Source: Lateolabrax maculatus (taxonomy: Eukaryota > Chordata > Actinopteri > Acropomatiformes > Lateolabracidae). From it: a stretch of 64,000 nt of DNA. Numbering within the stretch: the first letter of the stretch is position 1; every line of letters starts with the position of its first letter. The notes beneath the pieces are model-generated. The model was not told where the DNA came from, did not search any database, and saw only the letters and a list, made by a program, of their open reading frames with translations. Below are positions 1 to 9,019 of the stretch, in pieces. The stretch is from assembly GCA_031216445.1 (NCBI GenBank), contig CM062212.1, forward strand, positions 7,501 to 71,500, written 5' to 3'. A program made the translations under genes and the position numbers.

Positions 1-175
1 TCACCAGCCGCAGCTGCTTCTGCTCCTTGAGAGCAGACTGGTGACCCAGGACTGGATAAATAATCCACCGGGTGGTTTCTCGTGTACAGGTGTGTGACCC
101 GCGCTCAGACGGTTGTTGTGGTCAAAGTGCACCTCCTGGTTGACATTTTGACAGTTCCCTCCAACACCAGCACTG
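1..175. other. window edge, no gene recognised
   Basis: A minus-strand frame is open for most of this stretch but resembles no family I know. The segment could be the edge of a gene lying outside the window. I see no splice-flanked exon that I would defend. Confidence 0.3.
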
Positions 176-740
176 GGGATGCACGATATTTATCGGACCG
201 ATAAAATATCGAACACAAATCAAATTAAACTTCTTTGTGTCATTACTTCATGGCGTAAATTGCGAGTCACACTCAGATTTGGAAGCTGGTTCATGAAATA
301 AACAAAGTGAGAACACACACACAGGTAGATGATCAGAGTTTAGTCTGTGAATCCACCTGGATAGTCTCTGCTTCAGAGACATTTCAGGCTGTCTGTGGAG
401 GTTTGACCGATCTGAGTGTCTGATTGGCTTGTGGAACGTGACATGGGGTGACGTTTTTTGCGGCAACCCCTGCATTGCAGGCTGTAAAAACTTTTTACAG
501 CTAATGAGCACACATATTTGTGTGACATGAAAAAAAATAAATTAACATTTGAAGAGCCAAAACTTATGTTTGCTGTTATAGAAAGCCCAGAGCTACTAAA
601 ATATCAGTTTTTCATCACTGCATCCTGCACAAACTGCAGATTATATGAAGATTATATTAAATATAAAAATATGAACTTATTGGTATCGGAATCGGCCATG
701 AGAAGCAGGAAATTATCGGTTATTGGTATCAGTTGAAATT
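176..740. repeat. TATCGG-rich dispersed repeat
   Basis: The ends of this AT-rich stretch carry similar short motifs: GATATTTATCGGACCGATAA near 185 and ATTATCGGTTATTGGTATC near 712. Motifs of this kind are common at the edges of fish DNA-transposon remnants. A related-looking stretch starts near 16245. There is no transposase frame. The family name is unknown to me. Confidence 0.35.
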
Positions 741-846
741 TTTCATATTGTTCATCACTAACCAGCACAAAACAACTGTACTCCTCCATGTATGTGCCTG
801 TAAAGATAGAACAAAGATGTGATGAACAAAGCATGACACCCCTCAC

Positions 847-945
847 CGATAGAAGGCCAGCTTCTTCATCTTGGTGGCCTTTGAGTGGCCTCCAAAGATT
901 GACGCGGGAGGGAGGAGGTTTGGGGAGCACCTTGGACACATCCTC
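847..945 (-). pseudogene. 99 bp exon shard, inverted twin of the 6.4 kb shard
   Basis: On the minus strand a 99 bp segment lies between a TAATAG acceptor and a CG|GTGAGG donor and is open for 33 codons. It starts EDVSKVLPKPPP; another frame reads SIFGGHSKATKMKKLAFYR. About 85 bp of this exon plus roughly 40 bp of the following intron (GTGAGGGGTGTCATGC onward) recur on the plus strand at about 6386-6515. The shared intron sequence means the copy arose at DNA level, not by retrocopying. The parent gene is unidentified. Confidence 0.5.
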
Positions 946-1019
946 CTATTACAGAGCAAAGCACAGGAGAGAAATTTAAAATGTGTTGTTTAGCTTCATT
1001 GGACATTGCGGCTCTCTAG

Positions 1020-1116
1020 TCTCACTCACTTCCTCACTGGCTTCCTCCTCCCTGCTCTCTCGCCCGATGATGCCCGCCATTGCTGTGAGAGAGCACTTCA
1101 TGGCGTTCTCGTCTTC
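1020..1116 (-). pseudogene. exon-like shard rich in Glu
   Basis: The minus strand shows a TTACAG acceptor followed by an open segment reading EDENAMKCSLTAMAGIIGRE and then an acidic Glu/Ser tail. It sits between the TP53-like shard (1.2-1.4 kb) and the 847-945 shard in the same orientation, so it may belong to the same captured or duplicated block. I do not recognise the family. Confidence 0.4.
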
Positions 1117-1130
1117 CTGTAACAGACAAT

Positions 1131-1515
1131 GTGCAACATGTTATGTCGTTATTACCAGGTAATACCAAATAGTATTGATTTTCAAAGAAAACAGCAAGTC
1201 GCTGTACAGAACATTTCAAAGTGTTTGTGACCACGGATATGTACAGTAAACACTTAATTTTCCTCTTCCTATGCACTGGAGGCCGGCTTGGACTTCTTCA
1301 CAGAAACAGCAGTAATGTCAGGAATCGGGCGCTGTTTCTGTTTTGTCTTTTTTTTTTTTTTGGTGCCGCCCTGTGCCTTGGTGCTATTCTCCTCCTCAGT
1401 CTTGCAGGGTTTGGGGAGGTAAATCTCTCCCTCTGGAAAAGGGAAGTAGGGTGCACGGTGTGCAACATGTTATGTCGTTATTACCAGGTAATACCAAATA
1501 GTATTGATTTTCAAA
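1131..1515. repeat. 56 bp direct repeat flanking the TP53-like shard
   Basis: A segment beginning GTGCAACATGTTATGTCG occupies 1131-1186 and recurs almost exactly at 1460-1515. The 273 bp between the copies contains the TP53-like shard. This could be a local tandem duplication or the footprint of an insertion. Confidence 0.8.
1190..1432 (-). pseudogene. tp53: TP53-like linker/tetramerisation shard (broken)
   Basis: Read on the minus strand, this contains KTEEENSTKAQGG, a lysine run, then PDITAVSVKKSKPASSA, a stop codon, EEEN, another stop and VFTVHIRGHKHFEMF. The last piece matches the core of the p53 tetramerisation helix-strand motif (VFTLxIRGxxRFEM). The earlier part resembles the Lys/Ser-rich linker after the DNA-binding domain. 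Two stops and an A-run of uncertain length make it non-functional. Its last ~80 bp are clearly homologous to 5430-5510 on the other strand. The TP53 family is supported by the tetramerisation motif; assigning the upstream part is inference. Confidence 0.55.
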
Positions 1516-1617
1516 CAACACTTAAATTTCCCACTGCCAGTTGCTTTGCAATGCATTAGTGGTCCGGAGCCCACAAGATGGGATACACAGAAATAAATTG
1601 TATCATTCACGTCAGAC

Positions 1618-1849
1618 TCCTCCTGCTCCTCCTCTCCCGAGGCTGCAGGCCTCTTGAGGCGGCTGGAACTTCATACTTGAAGCAGTGTGCTCTGGGTGAG
1701 GAAGAAGGAGTCAGAACAGAAGAACAAAAACCTGGGATATGAACTTTTGTGAATTGAACATTTTTCTCTTCTTACCTTCTCCCCAGTCCTCTGCTCCTCC
1801 TCGCTCTCCTCCTCCTCTCTCTCCTCCTCAGCATCTATGTGCCAATGAC
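1618..1849 (-). pseudogene. two acidic exon-like shards
   Basis: On the minus strand a first shard (1849-1776) runs from CCAG to GAGAAG|GTAAGA and reads PGHWHIDAEEE followed by a Glu/Arg-rich stretch. A second shard starts after a CACCCAG acceptor at 1691 and reads KRPAASGEEEQEES in one frame. The start of the second shard (AGCACACTGCTTCAAGTATG) is homologous to AGCACATTGCTGCAAGTATG at about 5653 on the plus strand. That places it in the same duplicated block as the TP53-like shards. Function unknown. Confidence 0.4.
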
Positions 1850-1961
1850 CTGGATACAGTGAAGAGATAAATAGAGAACAAGTTTCGGATCAATATTGTT
1901 ACAACACTTGCTGTTACTGTTTTATAGCACCGAAACATGCTCCACACTGATATATGCTAAC

Positions 1962-2047
1962 CTCTGCAGACTCGGGCCTGCGTCCTGACAGAGGGTCGGG
2001 AGCTGGCCTCTGTGCCGCTGGTCCCCTCCCCTGCTGCTGGGGCCTGC
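1962..2047 (-). pseudogene. exon-like shard, unidentified
   Basis: A TTTCGCAG acceptor and an AGAG|GTTAGC donor on the minus strand bound an open, Gln/Pro/Arg-rich segment (frame RRPQQQGRGPAAQRPAPDPL). It may be the most upstream piece of the minus-strand shard series. No family recognised. Confidence 0.3.
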
Positions 2048-2159
2048 GAAATTGATTGCAAGAGAAAAAAGACACACCATAACTAGCATAAAGTACCGTC
2101 ACACACACCTCTATGCAGTGAAAAGGTGTCGAGTGAAAGCTTTCTGACGGTCTTTGCAA

Positions 2160-3425
2160 CTTAATTTTTCCTCTTGAAGTGCGTCACTTTTGACGCACGA
2201 CAATTAACACGCGCCTCCCGCGTGTATCCTTTAATAGGTCATATTTGTACAGAAATGTATCAAAACACACCAAAATTAGCATAAAGTAACATCACACACA
2301 CACACACCTCTATGCAAACAGTTGAAAAAAGTCGAGTTTTTGCTTAATTTCCTGTCACAAAACCGATTTTGCTTCATCTTTCTAATTAAACAAATAGAGA
2401 AAGTGTTTAGGGTTTAATACTCACGGTTCAGGTCGAATTCTACTTCAAATAAATGAAATTTCTCTCTCTCACTCACACTCTCTCTGGCTCTGCTCTTGCA
2501 CTCACCACATTTCAAAATAAAACTGCAGACCTCCACTGTCAGGCTCCTCCATTGTCAGGCCCGGAAATGCACGGCATACATTTCAAAATAAAACTGCACT
2601 TCCGGTTAAATCGTTTTCCTCACAAATGAATTAATTAGTAAACAATATGACATAAAATCTATCAATTCCCGGTCTATTGTATATATTGTTTTTATTTGTA
2701 TAGAAAACTTTTGTTTGGTCAGTGCACACATTTTCTCTTAAGCTATTACTCATGTTCATAAGCCAACATCTCATAAGATATCATAGGCCTATACATTTTA
2801 TTATGTACTATACAGAGTACTTCACTGCCGTTTCATTATCATTTAATTTTGACTTTATTGCACTGCTCTTTTTCTATATATTTGTTTCAATTAGTTTTTT
2901 CTGTGTATTATTCTGTATTTTTATTCTTAACCACCATACATTTCATGTTTGGTTCTATGTCTATGCTAATTATGTTCTTGTGCTGCTGGAACACCTAAGT
3001 ACCACTAAATACTACCCTAACTCTTGATATCTACAGTATAATCCAAGTCAAATTATTAAGTGATCAATCAATCAGCAAGTCTGGCTGAGACCTCTGCCTG
3101 CTGCACTTCTTCCTGAAAATATATAGATAAGCAAAATGATCAGTTGTAATAATCAAAACACAAGCTCCAAAAAGAAGAAAAAGAAAAGATCCCATCATTG
3201 CCCTCCTCTAATAGGTCTACCTACATATTATAGAGCTCAACAAATGTTAATTTTCAAATCCAATCATGCATTATCTAGACACTTTATTTTTAAATCGCAG
3301 ACAGCAGGTCTGACCTTATCTTGTGAATGGCATATTCTTTAAAGTGATCCCACAATTTCAGTACAAAAAATATTGTTTCTGACTTAAAACAAAAGAAAAC
3401 TCAGACAGAACTAAACAAAATAAAA
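2160..3425. other. AT-rich stretch without recognisable gene
   Basis: Contains several short near-repeats, for example CACACCAAAATTAGCATAAAG near 2266 resembling the sequence near 2073, and CATTTCAAAATAAAACTGCA at about 2507 and 2577. I see no coding exon, RNA gene or complete mobile element. Confidence 0.5.
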
Positions 3426-3429
3426 ATCT

Positions 3430-4361
3430 GACCTCAGTAATGTCATCCACCTTCCTTTTCATCAGCCTAAACACTGGTGGCACCTCACCTCGCAGAAGGG
3501 CTTTTGATGCATCTGTCCAGTGGGCGAACAGCTTTCCATGGCTCAAAAAATGATTAAACAATAGAAATAAATAAAAATTTCTTGTAACAACTTCAAGTCA
3601 AATAACAAAATCTTTGCAGTCTCACCTTCCAAGGTCAAAATTTTCCATAAGGATGATACACCACCACTGTTGATACAACACCACAAGTGGCATGTCAATC
3701 TGGAAAATGATCAACAACAAAAAAACTCACACTATGTCATAATAAATGTTTTGTTGTTGTAATTTTGAGCTTACTTTGATTGCATGAATCAACTTACAAC
3801 AGAAAAGTCATAGGGAGCATCCAGTGTGGTGTAAAGGGCAAAGCATATTAATTTTAATTTAATGATGAAATCTTTAATGCACACAGAATTACACAAATAA
3901 TTAATATATAACAAATTATGTCTACTACCATCAACATGAAGATGCCACAGTCAACCCCGTATGGTTGATGTGGAAAAACCTTAGATATCAGAAAGAAGTC
4001 AGTTATGTAATTATTATTTTACAGTATTAAAGTATTCAACTAATAATATCAATACATGCATTATACATTCTTCTTATCTAAGAGCAAGTCAAGAAAATGT
4101 TTATGTTAGACAATGACAAACAAGTCACATGAACACACACACACAAATCTGTGTGTGTGTGTGCACGTATGTATCTTTAATTTTAAAATGCAATGGCATT
4201 ACCTTCAAATGTAATGATATTTTTGATGTGGAGCTTCAAATGCTGTCAAACTCTGCCTGGTTTGCTTGGTTTAAAGAGGTGTTTGGGACACAGGGGGCAC
4301 TGGGACTGACTGCAGCATGTTGTGCAGTGTTCCACTGCAGGTATTCCATCTGATGAGATAA
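3430..4361 (-). pseudogene. C2H2 zinc-finger / Ulp1-type protease gene remnant
   Basis: Minus-strand exon pieces occur in order. The first (4361-4203) carries HCTTCCSQSQCPLCPKHLFK and, after an in-frame TGA, QHLKLHIKN, which is a C-x2-C...H-x3-H finger. The second (3979-3929) reads VFPHQPYGVDCGIFMLM, where DCG is the nucleophile-cysteine signature of Ulp1/SENP (C48) peptidases. Then come FALYTTLDAPYDFS (about 3841-3800), a segment with MPLVVLYQQWWCIILMENF (about 3702-3627), and HGKLFAHWTDASKALLRGE with VFRLMKRKVDDITE (about 3556-3433). Most junctions have GT donors. The catalytic His and Asp are not visible and one finger exon has a stop. Ulp1 domains occur in SENP-like genes and in some KDZ-type transposons. 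Which of these it came from is not decided here. Confidence 0.6.
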
Positions 4362-5070
4362 CTGAAAGATGAATCTAAAAAAGACATAAAATATATCATG
4401 TGTTTGAATTACAGTACATGAACTTCAATTCAAATTAATGTATACAGTCTGCAAACTTAGATTGTCTTTGCTTACAGGTAAAATGGCCACTTGCACCATG
4501 TAGTGTAAATGAGGCCATACTTCACTCAGTCTGGGAACCATCAACACTAGTGTTGCACTTCTCTGCTTGAGTAAATGACCTGAATGTATTCATGGTTGTA
4601 TCTGTCCCCCTGTATTTATGCAAAACCTGCTTTAAGTCAAACATGTTGTACACCAAATTAAAGCCTACATTCTCTTCTTTCTAACAAGTATCAGCTTTCC
4701 ATCATAGCACAAACTACTGCTAGTAATCAAACATTTAGTTCGGACAATTCCAGGCAGCTTTCAGAGCTGGGTCAGGGGTCAGATCTGGTCTGTATATTTA
4801 GCCTGTTATTTCAGGATAGCATATATACATAACATATACACCCCCCCCCTCGCGCACTTCAAGTGAGAGTTGGAGAGAGGTGAGTGCAGGAGCAGAGCAA
4901 GAGAGAGGAGAGAAATCAATTTCATTTATTTGGAGGGAGGGGAAGAGGCTGTGCTGATAGCACAGTGGTTGAAAGGATGAGGAAACACCAAGCATCTGCC
5001 ATCGAGAAGCAACCCAAGGACCGAAGCAGGCTTTAATGACCCTGTGCTGCTGAGGTGGAAAAGGATGACT
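4362..5070. other. no gene; short duplicated motif
   Basis: Between 4490 and 4600 the minus strand has a possible upstream exon of the Ulp1 remnant (VLMVPRLSEVWPHLHYMVQV), unproven. GAGAAATCAATTTCATTTAT at about 4911 recurs in diverged form at about 5324 just before the TP53-like shard. A C-run lies at 4842-4850. Confidence 0.35.
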
Positions 5071-5074
5071 CAGA

Positions 5075-5276
5075 TTGAGAAAAAACACCTGTCAGCTTTT
5101 CATCCAGACTGACCACCTCTTCTACAAGCACTACACAACCAGAGAGGTCGTCATTGCTCAGATATCAAGCCATGTCAAGGCCATTGATGCCATTTATCAG
5201 GCCACAGACTTCATGGGGATTCGCAACATCAGCTTCATGGTGAAAAGGATCAGACTAAACACCACCAGTGATGAGA
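5075..5276 (+). pseudogene. adam10: ADAM10 exon fragment
   Basis: The plus strand encodes an uninterrupted piece of the ADAM10 metalloprotease: NTCQLFIQTDHLFYKHY, then VVIAQISSHVKAIDAIYQ, then GIRNISFMVKRIRLNTTSDE. In vertebrate ADAM10 this sequence lies at the start of the mature metalloprotease domain, well before the HExxH zinc site, which is absent here. The homology stops at TTSDE, where a GA microsatellite begins. No other ADAM10 exon is visible nearby. It therefore looks like an isolated exon carried here at DNA level. Family identity is strong; the mechanism is inferred. Confidence 0.8.
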
Positions 5277-5291
5277 GAGCCAGAGAGAGCA

Positions 5292-5295
<4 letters not shown>

Positions 5296-5328
<33 letters not shown>
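5296..5328. repeat. (GA)n microsatellite
   Basis: About 16 uninterrupted GA units directly join the ADAM10 exon fragment to the TP53-like shard. Confidence 0.95.
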
Positions 5329-5330
<2 letters not shown>

Positions 5331-5362
5331 AATTGCATTTATTTGGAGGGAGAGAAGCAGGA

Positions 5363-5641
5363 GTTTGCTGTGCCTTTCTATGGAAAGAGGCTCCTGAAAA
5401 GAGGAGAGAAGAGCAGTGACGAAGTCCAAGCTGGCATCCAGTGCAGAGGAAGAGGAAAAGAAGTGTTTACTCTACATATCCGCGGTAAAAAGCGCTTTGA
5501 AATGTTGAAAGAAGTCAATGACGCTTTGGAGTTACAGGACAAAGAGAAAGCAAAGAGCAAGATGACACTGAAGCAGGAGTTTGCTGTGCCTTTCTCTGGA
5601 AAGAGGCTCCTGAAAAGAGGAGAGAAGAGTGACAGCGACTA
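5363..5641 (+). pseudogene. tp53: TP53-like tetramerisation domain and C-terminal tail shard
   Basis: One open frame reads EVFTLHIRGKKRFEMLKEVN followed by DALELQDKEKAKSKM, then QEFAVPFSGKRLLKRGEKSD and ends SD*. The first part matches the p53 tetramerisation motif (E-V-F-T-L-x-I-R-G-x-x-R-F-E-M). The Lys-rich tail fits a p53 C-terminal basic region. A roughly 55 bp piece encoding QEFAVPF.GKRLLKRGEKS occurs twice, at about 5365-5417 and 5573-5629, once on each side of the tetramerisation motif, so the tail was duplicated locally. There is no DNA-binding domain or start context. It is homologous to the inverted shard at 1.2-1.4 kb. It is a fragment, not a working gene. Confidence 0.65.
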
Positions 5642-5799
5642 ACGGACTCGGAGCACATTGCTGCAAGTATGAAGCTCCAGCCTACAAAAGGCCTGATTTT
5701 CGGATATGAAACCGAGAGCGACTTATCTCCAGTAAAGGTAGCCGTCAGCCATGAATAAACAACCAAACATGCAAGGGCAAATCAAGATGGCGCCCTACT

Positions 5800-6296
5800 A
5801 ACGGGTGCCTGTCGTTGCAGCTCCTTCATCAGGAAAGCTGAGTCTGTGGTTGGCTCTAAGCTTGTCACCCTGGAGGAGGTGGTGGAGGACAGGATGCTGG
5901 CAAAACTGCTGGCGATCATGGACAATCCCTCTCACCCCCTCCACAAAACACTGGACAAGCGAAAGAGCAGCTTCAGCCACAGACTCATTCAACCCGCTGC
6001 TCTAAGGAACGCTACAGGAAATCGTTCCTCCCAACCGCAATAAGACTCTACAACTCATCTACCTCTGTCAGAGTCACCACCCCAGAACTGCACTAAATGT
6101 CTCCTTGCACTGTGTACCCTGTACAACACTCCGCTCCATATACTGGAACATTTAATTTTATTCTATTTTTTTCTATTGTATTGTATTTTATTGTTGTATT
6201 GTAATTTATTGTATACAAATATACCGGCTGCTATGACGACTTAATTTCCCTTCGGGGATGAATAAAGTAATCTATCTATCTATCTATCTATCTATC
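5800..6296 (+). mobile_element. L2-like LINE 3' end
   Basis: The coding part reads DRMLAKLLAIMDNPSHPLHK, then KRKSSFSHRLIQP, and in a shifted frame RYRKSFLPTAIRLYNSSTSV. This is the conserved C-terminus of L2/CR1-group reverse-transcriptase proteins of fish. It is followed by an AT-rich 3' UTR, the typical AATTTCCCTTCGGGGATGAA and AATAAAGTA end, and a (ATCT)n tail ending at about 6296. Only the 3' end is present, as is usual for 5'-truncated LINE copies. Confidence 0.8.
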
Positions 6297-6299
6297 GAT

Positions 6300-6540
6300 C
6301 GAAGGAGAGACTCATGGAGAAGGTGAAGGGGATCTTTGGGCTGGGAACCGCAGCCACCAAGTAAACAGAGTGAAACCAAACCCCAAGGTGTTCCCCAAGA
6401 CCTTCTCCCTCTACAAGGTCTTGGCGCCAATCTTTGGAGGCCGCTCAAAGGACTGACCTTCCCTCCCTCCATCGGTGAGGGGTGTCATGCTTTGTTCATC
6501 ACATCTTTGTTCTATATCCTGGGAGGCTTCCTGGGCTCAG
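6300..6540 (+). pseudogene. exon shard with intron, inverted twin of the 0.85 kb shard
   Basis: A frame reads MEKVKGIFGLGTAATK and stops. Another reads KVFPKTFSLYKVLAPIFGGR. The exon ends at 6474 in a CG|GTGAGG donor and continues into intron sequence (GGGTGTCATGCTTTGTTCAT) shared with 847-945 on the opposite strand. A variant of the first part recurs at about 6740-6800. The gene of origin is not recognised. Confidence 0.5.
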
Positions 6541-6667
6541 TCCTTTTCATATGCTCCCCCACTGCATTTAATAATCTGGAAAACCTGATTTCCGAATATG
6601 AAACCGAGAGCGACTTATCTCCAGTAAAGGTAGCTGTCAGCCATGAATAAACAACCAAGCAAGGAGA

Positions 6668-6870
6668 GTGCTTCCTGTCTCTCTTCAAATGTCATGTCCA
6701 TTAAAAGTGAAACAAACTAACAAAGAGACTCTCAGAGACAAAATGAAGGGGGTCGTTGGGCTGGGAACTACACGGCCACCGAGCAAACAGAGTGAAACCA
6801 AACCGCCCAAGTTTATCATTATGACAGACAAATATACTTTGGAAACACTCCGGAGCAGCTGTTTGGACAG
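6668..6870 (+). pseudogene. second copy of the GLGT shard
   Basis: The frame MKGVVGLGTTRPPSKQSETK parallels the 6.3 kb shard (KGIFGLGTAATK and the QSETKP segment). The DNA is similar over about 65 bp, then diverges. It is one more piece of the duplicated shard block. Confidence 0.45.
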
Positions 6871-6959
6871 GTGATCGCAGACGATATAGTTTGGCCTGAA
6901 GGTGATGAGGCCTTGCCTGCAGATGCTCTGGTTGTCCCCATGGTCTCTACCCTTTCTGT

Positions 6960-7119
6960 AATCTGAAATGTTTTTGTGTTTTCTGAAATGTTTTTGTGCT
7001 CTGTGAAATGTTGTTGTGTTTTGTGAAATGTTAATGTGTTTAGTGAAATGTCGTGTTTTGTGAAATGTTGATGTGTTTAGTGAAATGTTTTTGTCTTTTG
7101 TGAAATGTCGTTGTGTTTT
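6960..7119. repeat. minisatellite, about 20 bp unit
   Basis: Eight or so imperfect units of the form TGTGAAATGTTNNTGTGTTT follow head to tail. The minus-strand frame reads repeated HFTKxxNIS-like text, which is a by-product of the repeat. Confidence 0.9.
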
Positions 7120-7185
7120 GACCCTCAGGGCCACCGTAGAAAGTTCAGTTAAAACAATGTAAATAACTTTAGCCCTCCTCCCTCT

Positions 7186-7350
7186 CCTTCAAGAGATCAT
7201 GTCCTGAGATCATGTCCCGTAAGAAAAAAAAAAAGATTTTCATAATTGTACAATACAAAATAATGTAAAAAAAAATAGCCCTCCTCCCTCTCCTTCAAGA
7301 GATCATGTCCTGTAAGAAAAAAAAAAGATTTCCATAATTGTACAATACAA
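7186..7350. repeat. tandem copies of an ERV flanking segment
   Basis: Two copies of a segment containing CCTTCAAGAGATCATGTCCT and GTAAGAAAAAAA...TAATTGTACAATACAAAAT lie at about 7186-7262 and 7277-7352. A third copy (CCTTCAAGAGATCATGTCCT, 16177 onward) directly abuts the other end of the retrovirus. The element therefore seems to have inserted into or next to this repeat. Confidence 0.75.
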
Positions 7351-7369
7351 AATGCCTGTCTCCACTCTT

Positions 7370-7764
7370 ATCTCAGCCACTCCCTCCTCATCAGCCTCAC
7401 TCCTTTCACCTGTTCCCTCACCTGTCTCTACTCAGCCATTAGCCATCTACATATACTAGTTCATTTTCCTTGCTGGGTGTCAGATCCTTTTGTTGTGTTT
7501 GTGAGTTGTCTCTTGTTTCCTGGTTCCCAGTCCCCGGTCCTTGGTTCCATGTTTTTGTGTCAGTTCTGGACACCCGGCTACCGGATTATTCACCTGCCTG
7601 TTTTGGACTTATCTGTTTTCCCTGTCACCCATTTTTGTCACCTGCCTGCTCTGGACTCCGTTACCTCGTTGTGGTTGAAATAAACTCCTGTCACCATACC
7701 TGCCGGTCCTCTCTCCTCTCTGCGATTGGGTCCTATCCTTGCCAACCGGCTACCCGCCGTGACA
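7370..7764 (+). repeat. dispersed repeat, inverted relative to the 21.85 kb copy
   Basis: Shares with the reverse complement of about 21850-22150 the blocks AGCCTCACTCCTTTCACCTG, CCTGTCTCTACTCAG, GGTGTCAGATCCTT, CTGGACTC and AATAAACT...CATACCTGC, ending GCCGTGACA or GCCGTAAC. An AATAAA lies at 7679. The two copies look like LTRs or short non-autonomous elements of one family. This copy interrupts the 3' LTR of the retrovirus. Confidence 0.7.
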
Positions 7765-7852
7765 GGAGTGGTCATGTGTCTAATTAAGGTAAGAGAAATG
7801 TAACCTGAATGGACATACTGGTTGTGACTTGATGTAAGAAATTTCCATTACA
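7765..7852 (-). mobile_element. truncated 3' LTR of the endogenous retrovirus
   Basis: 88 bp nearly identical to the first 90-odd bp of the 5' LTR (16175 downward), starting TGTAATGGAAATTTC on the minus strand. It is preceded by the purine tract AAAGGGAGGAA, the expected polypurine tract. The remaining ~345 bp of the LTR is missing and replaced by the dispersed repeat. Confidence 0.8.
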
Positions 7853-7869
7853 TTCCTCCCTTTGAGCAT

Positions 7870-9010
7870 TTTATGCTCACAAAACATTTTTAACAATCAA
7901 GTCATTAATTATTATGTTATGTAGAATGAGTATAGTTATGTTATTTTTTTGTTGTTGTTGTTTTTTGTCATTACAAACAGGAATCTTAGAATATTGATAT
8001 AAGAATTGGCTAAGAAAAAATATCTATTTCAAACGGATTGATCAGAATAATCATCAATGTGGTATGGTGGTGTCCACTCTGGAGGCGGGAATGAATCAGG
8101 CATGTCTTTCTGTGGCACCTGCACATATTGTCCAATGGAGGACCAAAGAGGAGACCAAAGCTTTAACACAAGGGATTACACAACATGTTATGTGCCAAAA
8201 ACTACAATGATAGTCAGCAGAGGTACAAGAAGTTTTATCAATGTAATTTTCCATCCGGCCATAGTCAGCCAAGAACACCAACTCCATCCCGTAGGAATCT
8301 GGGAGTCCTTCCTTTACTCTTCTTGGAACAATTTGTTCGGTTGGGAAATAACATGAGTCATGTTGTCTGAAATGTCCAGAACAAAAGTGCAGCAGTCAGG
8401 CCCAGTGATATGGCAAACACCTCACTGGCTGGTGAGCATCATGTCCAGAGCCAACCTGCCAACCGGCCAGATTTCTGAGACCCTGGATGCTAGGGGATAG
8501 AGCAGTGAAACAGCAGCCACTGCGCGATGTAGACTAGCAGTGTTTGTTAGGTTCAGCTAAGCGCTGTAATGGTACGCGCTTTTACGTGTTCTTCTTGCTC
8601 CTCCGTCCCATGCTGGTCCACAGGCGGCCGTGAGTGTCTGTCTGCAAAGCGACACCAGGGAAATCATGTTCTACTTCCCTTTTTGTTCGGTTATGCTGTT
8701 ATGGATGTCAAACAACAGTAGTAGTAGTAGTAGTAGTAGACTATAATGACAATCAACAGGAACAAAAAGCATATTCCTTTCCTCTGACTATACCCTAATT
8801 GCCCATTTGGATGCCATGGTTTGTCCGTTGGCATCATCTTATCAGCAGTGTGACCTCAATCTACCCCCGTATACAGTGTGCTGCCTCTTCATGAGTTTGA
8901 GAAACGTGTGGTCCTAGTGACAATCCACACCGCTCTCTCCCTCGCAAACACAAGGCGGGGGAAAATGTTGGTTCACTTACTGATGTTGACGTTCGCTTGG
9001 TGCTAAGTGA
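7870..9010 (-). other. ERV 3' region, env not recognisable
   Basis: This interval between pol and the polypurine tract should hold env. I find only short frames (for example around 8096-8370) and a (AGT)n run at 8718-8741. I cannot identify a surface or transmembrane domain, so env is either lost or too decayed to call. Confidence 0.4.
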
Positions 9011-9019
9011 ATGGGTTTG

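Larger units (their letters stand above)
5690..6658 (+). repeat. about 75 bp direct duplication (5690-5766 and 6585-6658)
   Basis: Both copies contain GATATGAAACCGAGAGCGAC or GAATATGAAACCGAGAGCGA and continue through AGCCGTCAGCCATGAATAAA-type sequence. The frame reads YETESDLSPVKVAVSHE in both. The L2-like element and other shards lie between them. The copies appear to be exon-plus-flank segments of an unidentified gene. Confidence 0.8.

Noticed and set aside
5268..5642. Treating the 124-codon frame as an intact small p53-related gene
   Set aside because: It starts inside a GA microsatellite, lacks the DNA-binding domain, and has a duplicated tail. It is better explained as a shard.
7470..7787. 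105-codon plus-strand frame
   Set aside because: Lies within a dispersed repeat that also occurs at 21.9 kb without the frame being conserved.
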